From: Populus alba
Lineage: Eukaryota; Streptophyta; Magnoliopsida; Malpighiales; Salicaceae
DNA length: 64,000 nucleotides
Direction of reading: 5' to 3'
NCBI RefSeq assembly: GCF_005239225.2
Contig: NC_133295.1
Coordinates: 5,022,001 to 5,086,000 of the forward strand
Position numbers and translations under genes: made by a program. Position 1 is the stretch's first letter. Every line of letters starts with the position of its first letter. This document shows positions 11,141-23,095 of the stretch, in pieces. The notes beneath the pieces are model-generated. The model made no database searches. It was not told where the DNA came from and saw nothing but the letters and a program-made list of their open reading frames with translations.

Positions 11141-13020
11141 ATGTGGGAGATATTTAGTACTGGCTAAGCTTATGCTGCTTTTGTACGCCTCGGACAGCTA
11201 GTTTTATTTCGGTTTTCTTCACAGCCAAAGAAGGAAAGATGCATAAGAATATTTGAGAAGGAAAAGCACCGTAAATTGCAACGTGGGTTGTTGGTACACT
11301 ATTTTTTAAATATTAATTATATTTTTATTTTTTAAAAATTATTTTTAATATTAATATATCAAAATAATTTAAAAATACTAAAAATATATTAATTTTAAAT
11401 TAATAAATAAAATAAAATAATTTTAAATTTTTTTTAAAACATAAAAATAAACAATTCCGACATATGATGCATCAGTAGTTACGCTGAATATTGCAGTACT
11501 TGCAGGGCCAAATTAATTATAGGTGCATCCCATACGGCTATTTTAGTTCATTAGATGCCTTAGAGCAGTTTAAAGGGTGTAATAAATGGAAATTACAAAA
11601 AAAAAAAATTAGTTTATGCCTTTTTTATATGCTTGTGAAGTAGTGCGAAACAAAATACTAAAATATTTTTTTTTAAAAAAAAAATGCTACTCTAATATAT
11701 TTTCTAAAAAAAAAATCTAAAACTAATAAAATAAGACCAACAAAAAAATAAACCAATTAAATAAAGTTAGTTTCAACATGTTTTTTAATAAAAAAACATC
11801 TATGTACATATTTAATAAAATAAAACGAGAACCATACATGCCAATAAATATAAAAACAATGTTAATACATGTATTTGACTTGCCTCAATATTTTTTTTTC
11901 CTAATACAAAGGAATGAAAATGTAGGTGTTAACATGGTATTTTACTTTAAATAAAAACTATAATTGTGAATTGAAAAGTTGATGCTTACATATAATAAAA
12001 TAAAATAAGAATTATATTCATTAATAAAATCAAGTAGCATCTCAAGTTAATTTTTAACATGATAGAAATATATAAACAATATTATGACTACATTTTCCTA
12101 TATCATGATTCTCTTCATGGATAAATGTAAAGATATTATTTATGCAAAATAAAATAAATCTTAAAGATAAACTGCGGTTAATGACAATGAAATTCTAAAA
12201 TAAAAAGATAATCATTCCTATAAAACTAAAAGATAGATAAGTATGATATTTAATTATATCTTTTTTCTTTGATGCACATAATTTTTTTTATCTTAAAGTT
12301 CATTGTTTCTTACCAAGAATATGTAATTTTTATTTTTAAGAATAAAATTTATTTATATAAAACATAAAAAAATTATAAATAAATTAGAAAAATCTATTTG
12401 AAACATCAAATAGTTACAAAAAAAAAACCACTATTTAAAAAAACTAAATAAAAAATCTAAACAATAAGAGAGAATAGGTATTAATTTAAATATAAATTAA
12501 AAAATTATTTAAAAAATAAATATTAAAAAAAGATATCAATTACAAAAAAAAATTAAAAAAAAATAAAAAAGAAAGCCAAGCGCTACAAGGCCTAACAAGC
12601 CAGGTTCGTGCACTTGACTCAATTTAAAAAGGGGTCAATGACATGTCGTGTGTCCTTGTTAACAAAGAAAAAAAATAAAAGCTCATACATGCTGGCCTAT
12701 AAATGTAGAGTGGTAAATATTTCAATTATTAAGAATAAGAAATAATAATTTTTTTTCAAAAAAAAAACATTTAAGGAAAAAACAGAATTTAAAAAAATAA
12801 TTATAAAAGAATGGTGATAAAAAAAAATGGTAATAAAAAGGCTAAGTGTAAAATAATAAATATGTCAAGTGTAAAGAAAAAAAAAATATTTTTTGTCAAA
12901 AAAATTCAAAATTTACAAACTTGACACTGCTATAGAAAAAAATTATAAAATAAAAAATTAGCCATCGCTACAATAAAAAATTGAAGAAATTTACAAAATC
13001 ATCATTTATATGATTTACCA
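11141..13020. other. DOX upstream region, then AT-rich DNA with no gene seen
   Basis: The first about 130 bases are the likely DOX promoter and 5' UTR. At about 11290-11455 there is an AT-rich segment containing AATATTAATATATCAAAAT, resembling the window's common 200-bp MITE-like family. From about 11570 to 13000 the sequence is A/T-runs with no coding signal. Confidence 0.5.
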
Positions 13021-13024
13021 ATTC

Positions 13025-14042
13025 CTTTGAGGTCATATTTGTTTCCCGAAAAGTAGTTTGCGGAAAACTATTTTCCAAACTTTCCCGTGTTTATTTGTTA
13101 TTAGAAAAGTTGGTCAACGAAAAATACTTTCCCATCAGCAGAAAACACTTTCTAGTCAACGAAAAATATTTTCCAATCAATTTTAGTCAAAAAAAATTTG
13201 GCTTAGTTTTCAGAAAAGTGTTTTCCCTTTAGCTGTGTTTGTTTTCCGGAAAGTGGTTTCCAGGAAATCACTTTCCAAACTTTCTTGTGTTTGTTTGCCA
13301 GTAGGAAAGTTGGTCAATGGAAAACACTTTCCAGTAAAAGAAAAATTTGGCTTGGTTTTCAGGAAAGTGTTTTCCTGAAAAATTTGGGGGGAAAACACTT
13401 TCCGGAAGTTGTGAAAAATTTAAAAATATCATTATTTGCTGATTATATCAAATTTGATCCTCAAACTTTTGATTGCTATATATATTTTGTTTTGAATATT
13501 TATTTTTCAATTTCATCTCTTTAAATTTTATTTTTATATTAACTTTGATCCTTATTTTTATAATTTTTATTTGCTTTTTCCTTATCATTTTTTTATTGAA
13601 ATTTTTTATCTATCAAATTTAGTCCTCATTCTTTTGATTGTTACTTATTTTATTTGAAATAATTTATGAAATGTTGATTATTATTATTTTAATTTCTTCA
13701 TCTTTCATTTTTTTTTTTTTAGATTTGATCTCTATTATTTTGATTATTATTTATTTTATTTGAGATAATTTATGAAATTATATTTTTTTTTTCAATTTCA
13801 TTTTCATTCAATTTTTTAATTTGTAAGATTTATTCCTCATTATTTTAATAAACTTAAGAAAAATAAAATATTAATAAGTTATTTTCCAGCTTATTTTCCA
13901 TGACATAACCAAACACTGGAAAGTGTTTTCCAACTTATTTTTCATTATACTACCAAATATCGAAAAATACTTTCTCGGAATTCACTTTCCCGAAATTTAC
14001 TTTCCAAAATGAAACTTACTTCCCAGCAAACAAACGGGGCTT
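13025..14042. mobile_element. non-autonomous DNA-transposon-like element, copy 1
   Basis: The right end (CCCAGCAAACAAACGGGGC) and the subterminal AACCAAACACTGGAAAGTGT closely match the right end of the element at 35090-35988, so the two are one family. The left end carries inverted counterparts (TGTGTTTGTTTTCCGGAAAG, GGAAAGTTGGTCAAYG). Here the left-end sequence occurs twice in tandem: 13025-13230 and 13231-13430 both run from a GTTT(G)TTTYCCGRAAAGT-like start to TTTGGCTTRGTTTTCAGRAA. The interior is T-rich and non-coding. No transposase is present. Superfamily is undetermined; the ends suggest hAT-like. Confidence 0.55.
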
Positions 14043-14210
14043 GTATTGTATAATAATAATAATTAGTATATTGACTTGCCTTCCACAGTAAGTCTATATC
14101 AAATTCTTTTAAATGTAAAAAAATATTAAAAGTATGAAAAATGTTTTAATAGTGTTATTCAACCTAACAAAGTGAGTTAATTTTAAACATCCACTTAACT
14201 CTTTACCAAA

Positions 14211-14545
14211 CCTAAGTAACGTAGGTCTTGCAACCATACCAGACCTAAGTAACGTGGGTCTACCAACTATGTTAGACCCAAGCATCTAGGGTCTGGCAGT
14301 CATGCCAGCCCACCTGACTTAGGTATGGCAAATATGCTAGATCTAAACATCTTGGTCTAGTATAGTTGACAAACTCGGGTGTAGGTCTGCTAGACCTAGG
14401 CACGCTGGTCTTGCATTATTGTCAGGCCTAGGTCCTAAGCAACATGGGTCTAACAACCATGTCGAACCCAAGGTGTGTGAGTCTGGAAACAATGTCAAAC
14501 TCGGGAGCCTTAGGTTTAGTAGTCATGTCAAGCCCAAGAACTTGC
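14211..14545. repeat. 33-bp minisatellite, about ten degenerate units
   Basis: Successive units start CCTAAGTAACGTAGGTCTTG, CCTAAGTAACGTGGGTCTAC, CCCAAGCATCTAGGGTCTGG and so on, with a CAACCATACCAGA-type second half. Spacing is 33 bases for the first copies, with some shorter and longer later units. It ends just before the A-run at about 14560. Because 33 is a multiple of three, a short open frame runs through part of it, but stops interrupt the other copies. Confidence 0.75.
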
Positions 14546-17374
14546 TTGATTTGAGAAACAAAAAAAAAAAAAAAAAAAAAGAACAATTATACACTTTAGT
14601 TGTTATGAAAGGGAAAAAAAAAAAAAAAAAAAACATAAACAATAGATCACTAGTGGCAATCCAATCATTATTTGTCTACATGTGCCACACTATGTATAAG
14701 AGGACATGAATGCGCATCTAGTTAGATTACGGATGGCCAAATTTGGCAATCGAGAAGTGTTAGACGCACCTCCTTAATGGTGTGGGCGTCGTCCATTTGC
14801 TAGTGCATGAGAAACACGTGTTTGTGGCTTTTCAATTAAAAAATAACAAATATATCGTGAAAATACTAAAACACCCTCATAGTCCCCTTAATTACATAAA
14901 ATACCCATGTGAAAATACCAAAATGCCCCTAAAGACAAAGCTTTTTTTTTTTTTTTTGCTTAAAGCGTTATTTGACTACACTTGAAAATTAGAAAAAACT
15001 AAATACCATTGTGAAAGAAAGCCAAAAAAATATTTATCTGTTTATGAAAAGATAATAAATTAAAAGTGAAACTACTATTACAATCCATAATAAAAGCTCT
15101 CTTGATCTACAGTAATTTCTACACACCATTTAGTTTTTGTTATAATAATAATAATAATAATAATATGTAAGGGAAAATTTATTAGTGCATTGTAATCAGA
15201 AATAGGGTTAATTGATATTGAGAATCCTATTTAGTCTCAAAAGTTTCTTTTCAAGAACTAGAATGATTATTTATATTATAAATTTAAAAAAGAGATTTAT
15301 GGGTGGAAAAATAAAATGATTGCACAAAAAAATTCTCCCTCGAAATCCCAATGGAAAAAAGTATGTCAAAGAGATTCTTGACATAGCTGGTTTGTCCTTC
15401 TTTAAGCAGAATATATACTCTATCTTCGACCAGTAGCAAACTTCCCATAACTTCAACTACTCTTAATCCAATTTCCATTCATTCAGTAAACATGTTGAGA
15501 TGGTCTTTCAAGAATTAAAAGAAACTAAAAGGATAACTCATTTATCATGAAAAAAATTATTGTATCTATAGGCTCATTGGTAATGTGGATTGGAATATTA
15601 AAATTATTATTTTACCTTTGTCAACAAAAACAATTGGTTTGTTTATTGGGGGTAATATGATATTTTCACTTATTTTTCATGGTAAAATAATTATCTTGTT
15701 CTTTAAAGAAAAAAAAATATTAAACTTGAAACTTAGATGCTATTTTGACTTCTTCTTTTTTTTACAGCATAATAAAATTGAGCTCTCTTGTAGGCTTAAT
15801 TGCTTCAACTTGTTAACAAAGGCTATAAATAATAAGGTTTTCCTTTAATGAACCCGGCTTCGAAACCCACAAAACCAATCTCATAATGAATTCTAAAAAC
15901 AAGGCATGGAGACTAGCTCTGCCACAAGTATGAAACTTGTGCCCAATGAAGCTCCATATGCAACTTTGATGAAAAATCATATGGATTTAGGTTATTTTCT
16001 TGTATAATGAAGTTGTTATTTTCTTTAATAAAAAATAATATGCATGTTTAGATTTAGTTTATTCCATTAAAAAGATTATTTCTTATTATATTTTTTAATA
16101 AAATTAATCGAGAATAATGCATGAGTTTTGGTGAAAAGTAAACTCATCAACCAATCAAACTTAATCTCAAATGGTTAATTTTTTTATTATGAGATTCATT
16201 ATACTTCAAAGATATTTTTGAATGAAAAAAAAAAAAACATTTCTATGTTATAGTCAACAATTCAAACACATTATACTATTAATAGCATTTACATACGAGT
16301 TTGTTTTTGTTTTGTGAACTATGAAAATATTTTATAAATATAAAATATTTTACATAAAAATTTTTTTATATGTAATGATGTAAAATATATAATGATAATA
16401 AAATAATAATATGTTATAATAATAAAATAATGATAGTGGTGATTATTGTAAAGTTGGTCGTGTTTGTGGAGGTAAGATAGTGATGGTGGTGGTGTTGGAG
16501 TGATAAAGAGGTGATAAAAAAATGAAAATGGTAATGGAGTGATTAAGTGGTGGTAATAATAATAATATCAATAACTTATGATGAAGATGATAGTTATGGT
16601 TGTTAAAAACTGGTGAGAAATGTTGTATTTGAGTTATTTTTTATAAAATATAAAATTTTATGAGTTGAAAATATTTTTTAATAAATAAATTAAATTAAAT
16701 TATTGATTATATCTTACCTCTATTAATTTCTTAAAAAATAATTAATAAAAGAACAAGCATGGTAAAACATAAAAAAGAAATCAATAAAATGTTCAACGCA
16801 AAACAAATGCCTTGTAAAGACTAAATTTTTTTAGCATGCATCAAAGAAGTGGTAGAAATATTTGTTATTCCTAATAATGAACGATCTCTACACATATATC
16901 GTCACTCGACGTGTCTAATGTAAAACGCTCAGTTCAATTACTAATTACAAATTAATTTTTTAAAAGAATTTGATGAATGAAAAGATTTTATGCATCAAAG
17001 GCAACAAAGTAGGAGGGCTCAGCCCTCGTACAAAACCCAGAAACACAAGGAAAGATGACCTTTCTAAGGCAAATCAGTGGAACTAAACACCATAATTCTC
17101 GGAACAAAACAAAGTGAAAAATTTTCTCGGGTGGCATGATAATAAATGTCTTAAGATCTGTACAGTAAATTTTAAATTCGAGACAGAATGTATAATTTTT
17201 ATAAAAACATGAAATAATTAGGATTTTACTTGCTTACCTAACCCAAAAAATATACTTTCTGAAGGATAAAATTTCCTCATATCTAAAAAAAAAAATCCCA
17301 CTAGCTGCAAAGATGATCAAATCTGGAGTCGTTTTAAGTTTCTGAAAACAACTTGGCTTTACTTAATCCCTATT
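14546..17374. other. AT-rich region, no gene seen
   Basis: Contains A-runs at about 14561-14580 and 14615-14632, a small inverted pair (GACGCACC...GGTGTGGGCGTC near 14763-14792) and an (AAT)n run near 15143-15164. The short ORFs have no recognisable domains. Confidence 0.5.
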
Positions 17375-17577
17375 GTCTGAAAAATATTTATTTACGTGGA
17401 TGTTTGGGACCAGCTTTGCGCGCATCATGACTAATCCACGGTCCACTGAACACCCTGCAAATCCAGTAGGCATGTAAGGCACCGCGAGAGTGACAGGCAT
17501 GCACATAAGGACTCGAACTCAGGAGCAGCGGAAGAAGACAAGCTCCTCCCACCGCCAAGCCAATGCTCTCAGTGCAA
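17375..17577 (-). mobile_element. tRNA-derived SINE, minus-strand copy
   Basis: On the minus strand the head begins GAGAGCATTGGCTTGGCGG (box A at 17552-17563) and has a good box B GAGTTCGAGTCC at 17509-17520. The body ends GATTAGTCATGATGCGCGC, GCTGGTCCCAAACATCCACG and TAAATAAA. Its 3' body matches the SINE at 4341-4515. AAATATTT lies on both sides and may be part of a target-site duplication. Because box B is intact, this is the better preserved copy. Confidence 0.7.
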
Positions 17578-17999
17578 AAAAAAATATTAAATATTTGTCA
17601 TAGCTTGTTGAAGCTACTTCAATTTGGCTTTCTTTTTTATTTTATTTATTTGTTATTTTAAATTTAATACATGGTTTCTCCACGTATACGTCTAGTATTT
17701 CCCAGCCAGAGAATTGGTGCCAGTTGAAAACTCTGTAATAAATAATAACATTAATGGAGGGACAGAGACGACACAACTGGCTAATCTGGTGCTGTCAAGC
17801 TGTACTCCTTAATTCCAATCAGATCGTAGAAATCTCTTGTCGAAATAAATTGCATCAGGTCAATCCCTGAATTCCCTTGGTCAAACAAATAGTTGCCACA
17901 TTTGCTCTTTATTATTAATTGAAAGTAGTTGTATAAGCACTTCGCTCATAATTATTTCTGGATGAACGCAGTTGAATTTTGACCTTGTGAGATTTCTAG

Positions 18000-18330
18000 A
18001 GTGTTTGGGAACGCATGTTCTGAAATCTTTTTTGGTATTAAGAATTGAATTTCAAAATATTTTTGGATGCTTTTAAAAAAGTATATTTTATTTAAAAATA
18101 TATCAAATTAATAAATTTTAATATGTTAATATTAAAAATAAAAAAAAAATATATATTTTTTAATATATTTTTAAATGAAATACTTTTGAAAAGTATTAAA
18201 TTGATGCTTTTTATAATATTTTTTAATGTATTAATATAAAAATAATATTTTAATATATTTTTAAAAAGTCTCATCCATCTTAAAATCAAACACAGACTAA
18301 TTATGCCCAAATCTAAATCTTTAATACAAT
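18000..18330. mobile_element. AT-rich MITE-like element
   Basis: Runs from GAGTGTTTGGGAACGCATG to TCAAACACAGACTAA, giving short imperfect inverted ends (GTGTTTG / CAAACAC), with the AT-rich core (TTTTTAATATATTTTTAAA) shared by other elements in the window. No coding capacity. Confidence 0.4.
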
Positions 18331-21300
18331 CGGTTATGAAATTCATTTTAAATTAGTTTTACTATTATTATTTTTCCTTTTTTACGGTAAAAAAAAAAAA
18401 AAAGCATTCTTGTACTTACATGTTAATCAAGATTAAATTTTTTTTATGCAATTTAAAAAACTCACCCTTTATTTGTATTAAAAAAATTAATAAATTCTCT
18501 TCAATATTAATTTTAAATTTTGGAAAAATAAAAAAATAAAACATATCATTTTAATCATTAGATGAATCTCTTAGTTTTATTGTTCAGAAATTATGCTTGT
18601 TAAATAATTTGATTTTTTTTTCTTTTTATTCCATCTCATTCAAGCCATAATCCATGAAATTTCTTGTATAATGGGTCCATAAAATATCTCAGTGTATTTT
18701 AGATGTTTTTCTTCTTCTTTATTCCCAATATATACTTGGCATCACTCTATGTGGAAATTGATATTAGTAAATAGATATTTTAAAAGAAAAATAAAGAGCC
18801 ATCCAATTGCACAAACTAATATGAAACACTATCGGACAAGGTTGTCAAAATGCTCTTTTTGACGGACATTGAAAATACAATATTGTAAACTTGAGTTGTA
18901 AGATTATAAATCTTTTTTTTCATATATGTTTTATTATAATAATAAATAATTTTATCAACAAAATATGATATACTTGTTCTTACGAGATAAAATCATATTA
19001 TATAAGATCCAAAAATATATATTAAAAGTGATTGGTTCCCTACATCCAAGGATAAGCATTGAAAATTATTATATTTTCACAACTATGCTTCATTGTTGAT
19101 TAACACCAGATTCAATGCTCTTTCTCTCTTTCTTAATACATGATTATTTATAATAATAGTTTTATCTTATCTAACATCTTTTGACTTGATGAATAATAAA
19201 TCTCTTTTAAATACTTAAATACTTTTTTATTCTCTTATAAGTTTTATTATTATTTGTTACACACTATGAATCTTATTAAGTAAGTTAATAAGAAATTATA
19301 TACGCTTTATATGAACTAAAATGAATGAATCAAACAATTCAAAGTATGACTTTTTTATTTTTCTAATCTTAAAATCTAGTTCCTTGTTAAATCATATTTT
19401 AGACAAGATTTTTTATAAATAAATTATAATACTGTAAAACATTGTTGAAAAGACTATAGTATCTGAACACAAAAACATGATGGATTAGACTTCATAGTAT
19501 AGTTTGTTACTCTTGTTTATAAAGATATCTTTATATATTATGAACTTTTAAAGTCTTGTTCAATAAATCTAGAGTTATTGTAAAATTATAAAATTAGTAA
19601 TAAAATAATGATTTTACCTTATTTTATCGATTTTACATAATTTTAGTATGATTTTATTAATTTTTAATATGATTTTACATGATAAGTATATTTTAACTTG
19701 TATAATTACATGATTTTAACAACCTTACTAATAAAATGATTCATAATTTTCTTATTATCTATTTTTTGCAGCTTTTCTTTTATTGAAATAGCGTTAGTGA
19801 GGGAGATATATCCAAGCATCAGTCAAACAATTGTCAACTGATTAACTAAATAACTTTATTGTAATTCAATAAAAGTTATTAAATAAACTTACATTTCTTA
19901 CATAAGCATACAATCTACCATAAATAATTTATAGACTCCGTCTCTTACAAGACAGAGGAATACAAAACCAGCTGCACTGAAAAATTCATCCTCAATTAAA
20001 CTTGGCTAAAATATATTTCAATGGGTTCATGTAAACGAGGGAAAAGGCGATGATGGTTTTTTTTTTTTTTTTTTTTTTTTGCTGAGTGGTAACAAATCAA
20101 AGCTTTAGGATTAGAAATAACCAATCCTTTTGGCCCAAATTTCTTACTTTTATCAAGTTTTACGATAGATTCATACTGTAATTTTTCCAGGTGGTGGGGG
20201 AAGGGAGAGATCACGAGACGACAATGGTCGGATTCGCTATCAGGCCAGCTTTTTCTTTCAATATTTTCAATTTTAATGCAAAATTTATTTAGATATGAGG
20301 CAACGAGGCTCCACCATCATGAATTCGTGTAGCGATTTCTTCAGCAGAAGTAGAAAATATATAACTTATTGTGTCAACGAGCAGTTTTCCTATTTATGCA
20401 GAACTGGACAGCGACGTAAACCTGTAAATTAATTGGCATTGCATGGACAGGCCTAGAGTTTGATGAGCAATTAATTAGGTAGTTGCAATGGTGGAAATGA
20501 ACTAGTTCCTTTTCCATTTTTCACATTGAATATGATTTATACAGGCATGCAAACCATATCCATTCCAATGTTAGAATTTGCATTAACCATATGGTCTGTG
20601 TTTTTATGCATGTTGTTGTTAGGTGGAATAATAAATACAAGATTCACATGAATGTCAAAGAGAATTCATAATTAATGTTAGAGTACCAGAAGAGGTTTCC
20701 ATTAGGGTTTACAATGGTTGGGAAGTCTTCTTGTATAATGATAAAGTCCCAAAAATCCAACTAATTTAGGAATTGAGATTTGAATTGGATAATTGTTTAC
20801 TCAATTCGTCATAACAATCTCATCTATTTTTTCTAACCAAAGTAATTAATAGTTTATACTTGGTGCTTGGTAGGTCAAGATGACTTATAGCTAATACCTA
20901 CAAAAGAATCCCTTGATACATTGTCAAGCCTCCACGTGGCTGGGATTGGCACACCGCCAAGTCCCCACTCAGGGCATGTTCATTCCCTTGAGCGTAAGGG
21001 TTTTTTAAACCTGTTAAAAATAAATTTAACAGTAACCCTCTAAGTCTTTACGCAAAAATTTGTAAAAATACTATATTACCATGATGAATTCATTAAATTT
21101 TCATCATATTAAAAAAAAAAAATGATGAAAACCTTAAATGATATACTAGAAAGCTTGTGTGGAGGGGCATGAAGAAAATCATACTTCAAAAATTTCCTTT
21201 AAGAATAAGAGAAAAATATAAAAAATGAGTTTTACTTAAAAATATTTTTAAGTAGTAAGGGGATTTATTAGAGAAAAACAAATCACTTTGAAGAAATTTT

Positions 21301-22420
21301 CATCTCCAAACTCATTATGCATAGAGCCATACTCCGAAAATTTCTGAATTGCTAGTGAAACCCCAACATAAAAAATATAAAACTATGCTTAAAATTTTCA
21401 AAATAATTATAGGTTTTTTTTTTTGATGAATAGAAGCTTGCAGCTTTGCGAGCTTAAAAAGTTAATGGCATAGATTTCTCTATTTCTTGTAGATGAAAAG
21501 CTCAGACTGTCCTTATCCCAAAAACTAAATAATATTTTAAACGAATAAAAGTACAATTTTCTTTTACTCTCTTTCCTCTCCGGACGACTGGTCATCCTGA
21601 CCATTCCTTTTCCTTGTTCTTCCTCTTTGACTTGCAAAGCTGTAACATTGAAAAACAGCAACTTCGTTGTCTCACTTATTATATCAATTTATTCTTCAGC
21701 TTCATTGTTCCCTCTCTTCCCTCAACAAGAAGAGTCCTTCTCTACCAAAAAGAAAATTTACGTTTTAGTCACTATGGATTTGCAATCTGAGTTAGATGTT
21801 GGTGATGGTTGTAGTTGGGGGCGAGCCAAAAAATTGAAATTAAGAGGGTCTAGATTTAAATTGTTTTACTATTTAAGCTAAAACTATAAATATTATTAAG
21901 AGAGAGGCTGGAAAAAAAAATTCTTGAAGGGGCCGGGGCTCTGCCGGCACCCTGTCTCCGCCCTGGTTGCAGTAAGGGATTGAATGTGATTGGTTTTTGA
22001 TCGTTTGGGTTTATAGGAAAAGATTTACAGTGTAGGATAAATGGTGGAGGTTGTCACGGCATCTATTGAGGAGTGGTTGAATGCGATGAAGGTTTGTTTA
22101 GATTCGGTGACTGCCGTGGCACGATGGAGCTAAGCTTTTACATATTTTATTTTCCTTTACTTTCTCAAATTTTCTATAAGAATAATTATCCTATCTGCAA
22201 ATTTTAATTTGTTTTTATCGATTCTCGTGGATGTTGCATGACCCCAAAATTGTTGACAATTATGATGGTTTTTTTTTTTTTTTTTTTTTTGTGGTGCCAT
22301 TTATATGTGATGGTGGCCGTCTCACTTGTATCAATTTTGGTTTTATCATTTTTAATAATTAATTAACTAAAATATTATAAATGATTGGATGTAAGGATAA
22401 CATCCTAGTTTTGAAATTCG
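18331..22420. other. AT-rich region, no gene seen
   Basis: Holds two long T-runs (about 20056-20081 and 22269-22291), both preceded by ATGATGGT. A less AT-rich patch lies at about 20690-21060, where I found no frame of recognisable family. The short ORFs near 21407-21881 overlap on both strands and are not supported. Confidence 0.5.
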
Positions 22421-22424
22421 GCAT

Positions 22425-23095
22425 GGTCCGGCGAGTTGACTCGGGTCTAGAATCGAGTCGGGTTAAAGAAAAAATAGGAAAAGAAAAAACCCGATATGAC
22501 TCGATAAGTTGACCCAGCAAGACCTGGTCAAAAACCCGGTTACAACCCGTTGACTTTTTTCATATTATTTTTATATTAAATGTATCCCTCATTTTTTTTA
22601 TTACCATTTCTTTTGTTTTGAATTTTATTTTATTGGTTTTTTTTCAATTTTATCCATTGATATTTTGTTAATTTAGAATTTGCTACAATATTTTTTAGTT
22701 TGCCTTCTATAGGGTTCATCCCAAGCACACGACCAAATTATCACAGGTTCACTTTGGTTTTTTTTATTTGTTTTTTAGATTGATTTTCTTTTTCAATTTT
22801 TTCTCTCAACATTTTATTTATTGATAATTGATCTTCATGCCTCTTTTTCTTCACTTTCCTTTCAATGAGATTATCCTAATCATATGCTTGGGGTTATGAG
22901 ATTAGTATTTTAACTCAGGTCTTTTCTTCCATCACTTTTTTTTAATTATGGTTTTTAATTTTGTTATTTTATGTTGGGTTGTTTGATAATTAAATTTCAT
23001 GTTATTATTCAGTTTGCTTTCGACAAGCTTTATAGTTTTTTTTACATTGTTATTTTTTTCAAGTTTATTTAATGTCGCTGTATTTTTGTGTTAAA
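22425..23095 (+). repeat. dispersed GTTGACCCG-type repeat, probable LTR-derived fragment
   Basis: A GC-richer head (GAGTTGACTCGGGTCTAG, AAGTTGACCCAGCAAGACCT, CAAAAACCCGGTTACAACCC) is followed by a long T-rich non-coding tract. A related head lies on the opposite strand at 61960-62155. No ORF and no complete ends were found; its class is not determined. Confidence 0.4.

Noticed and set aside
20056..22291. Two long T-runs each preceded by ATGATGGT, possibly minus-strand retroposon poly(A) tails
   Set aside because: No retroposon body or target-site duplication is visible beside either run; the shared octamer may be chance.
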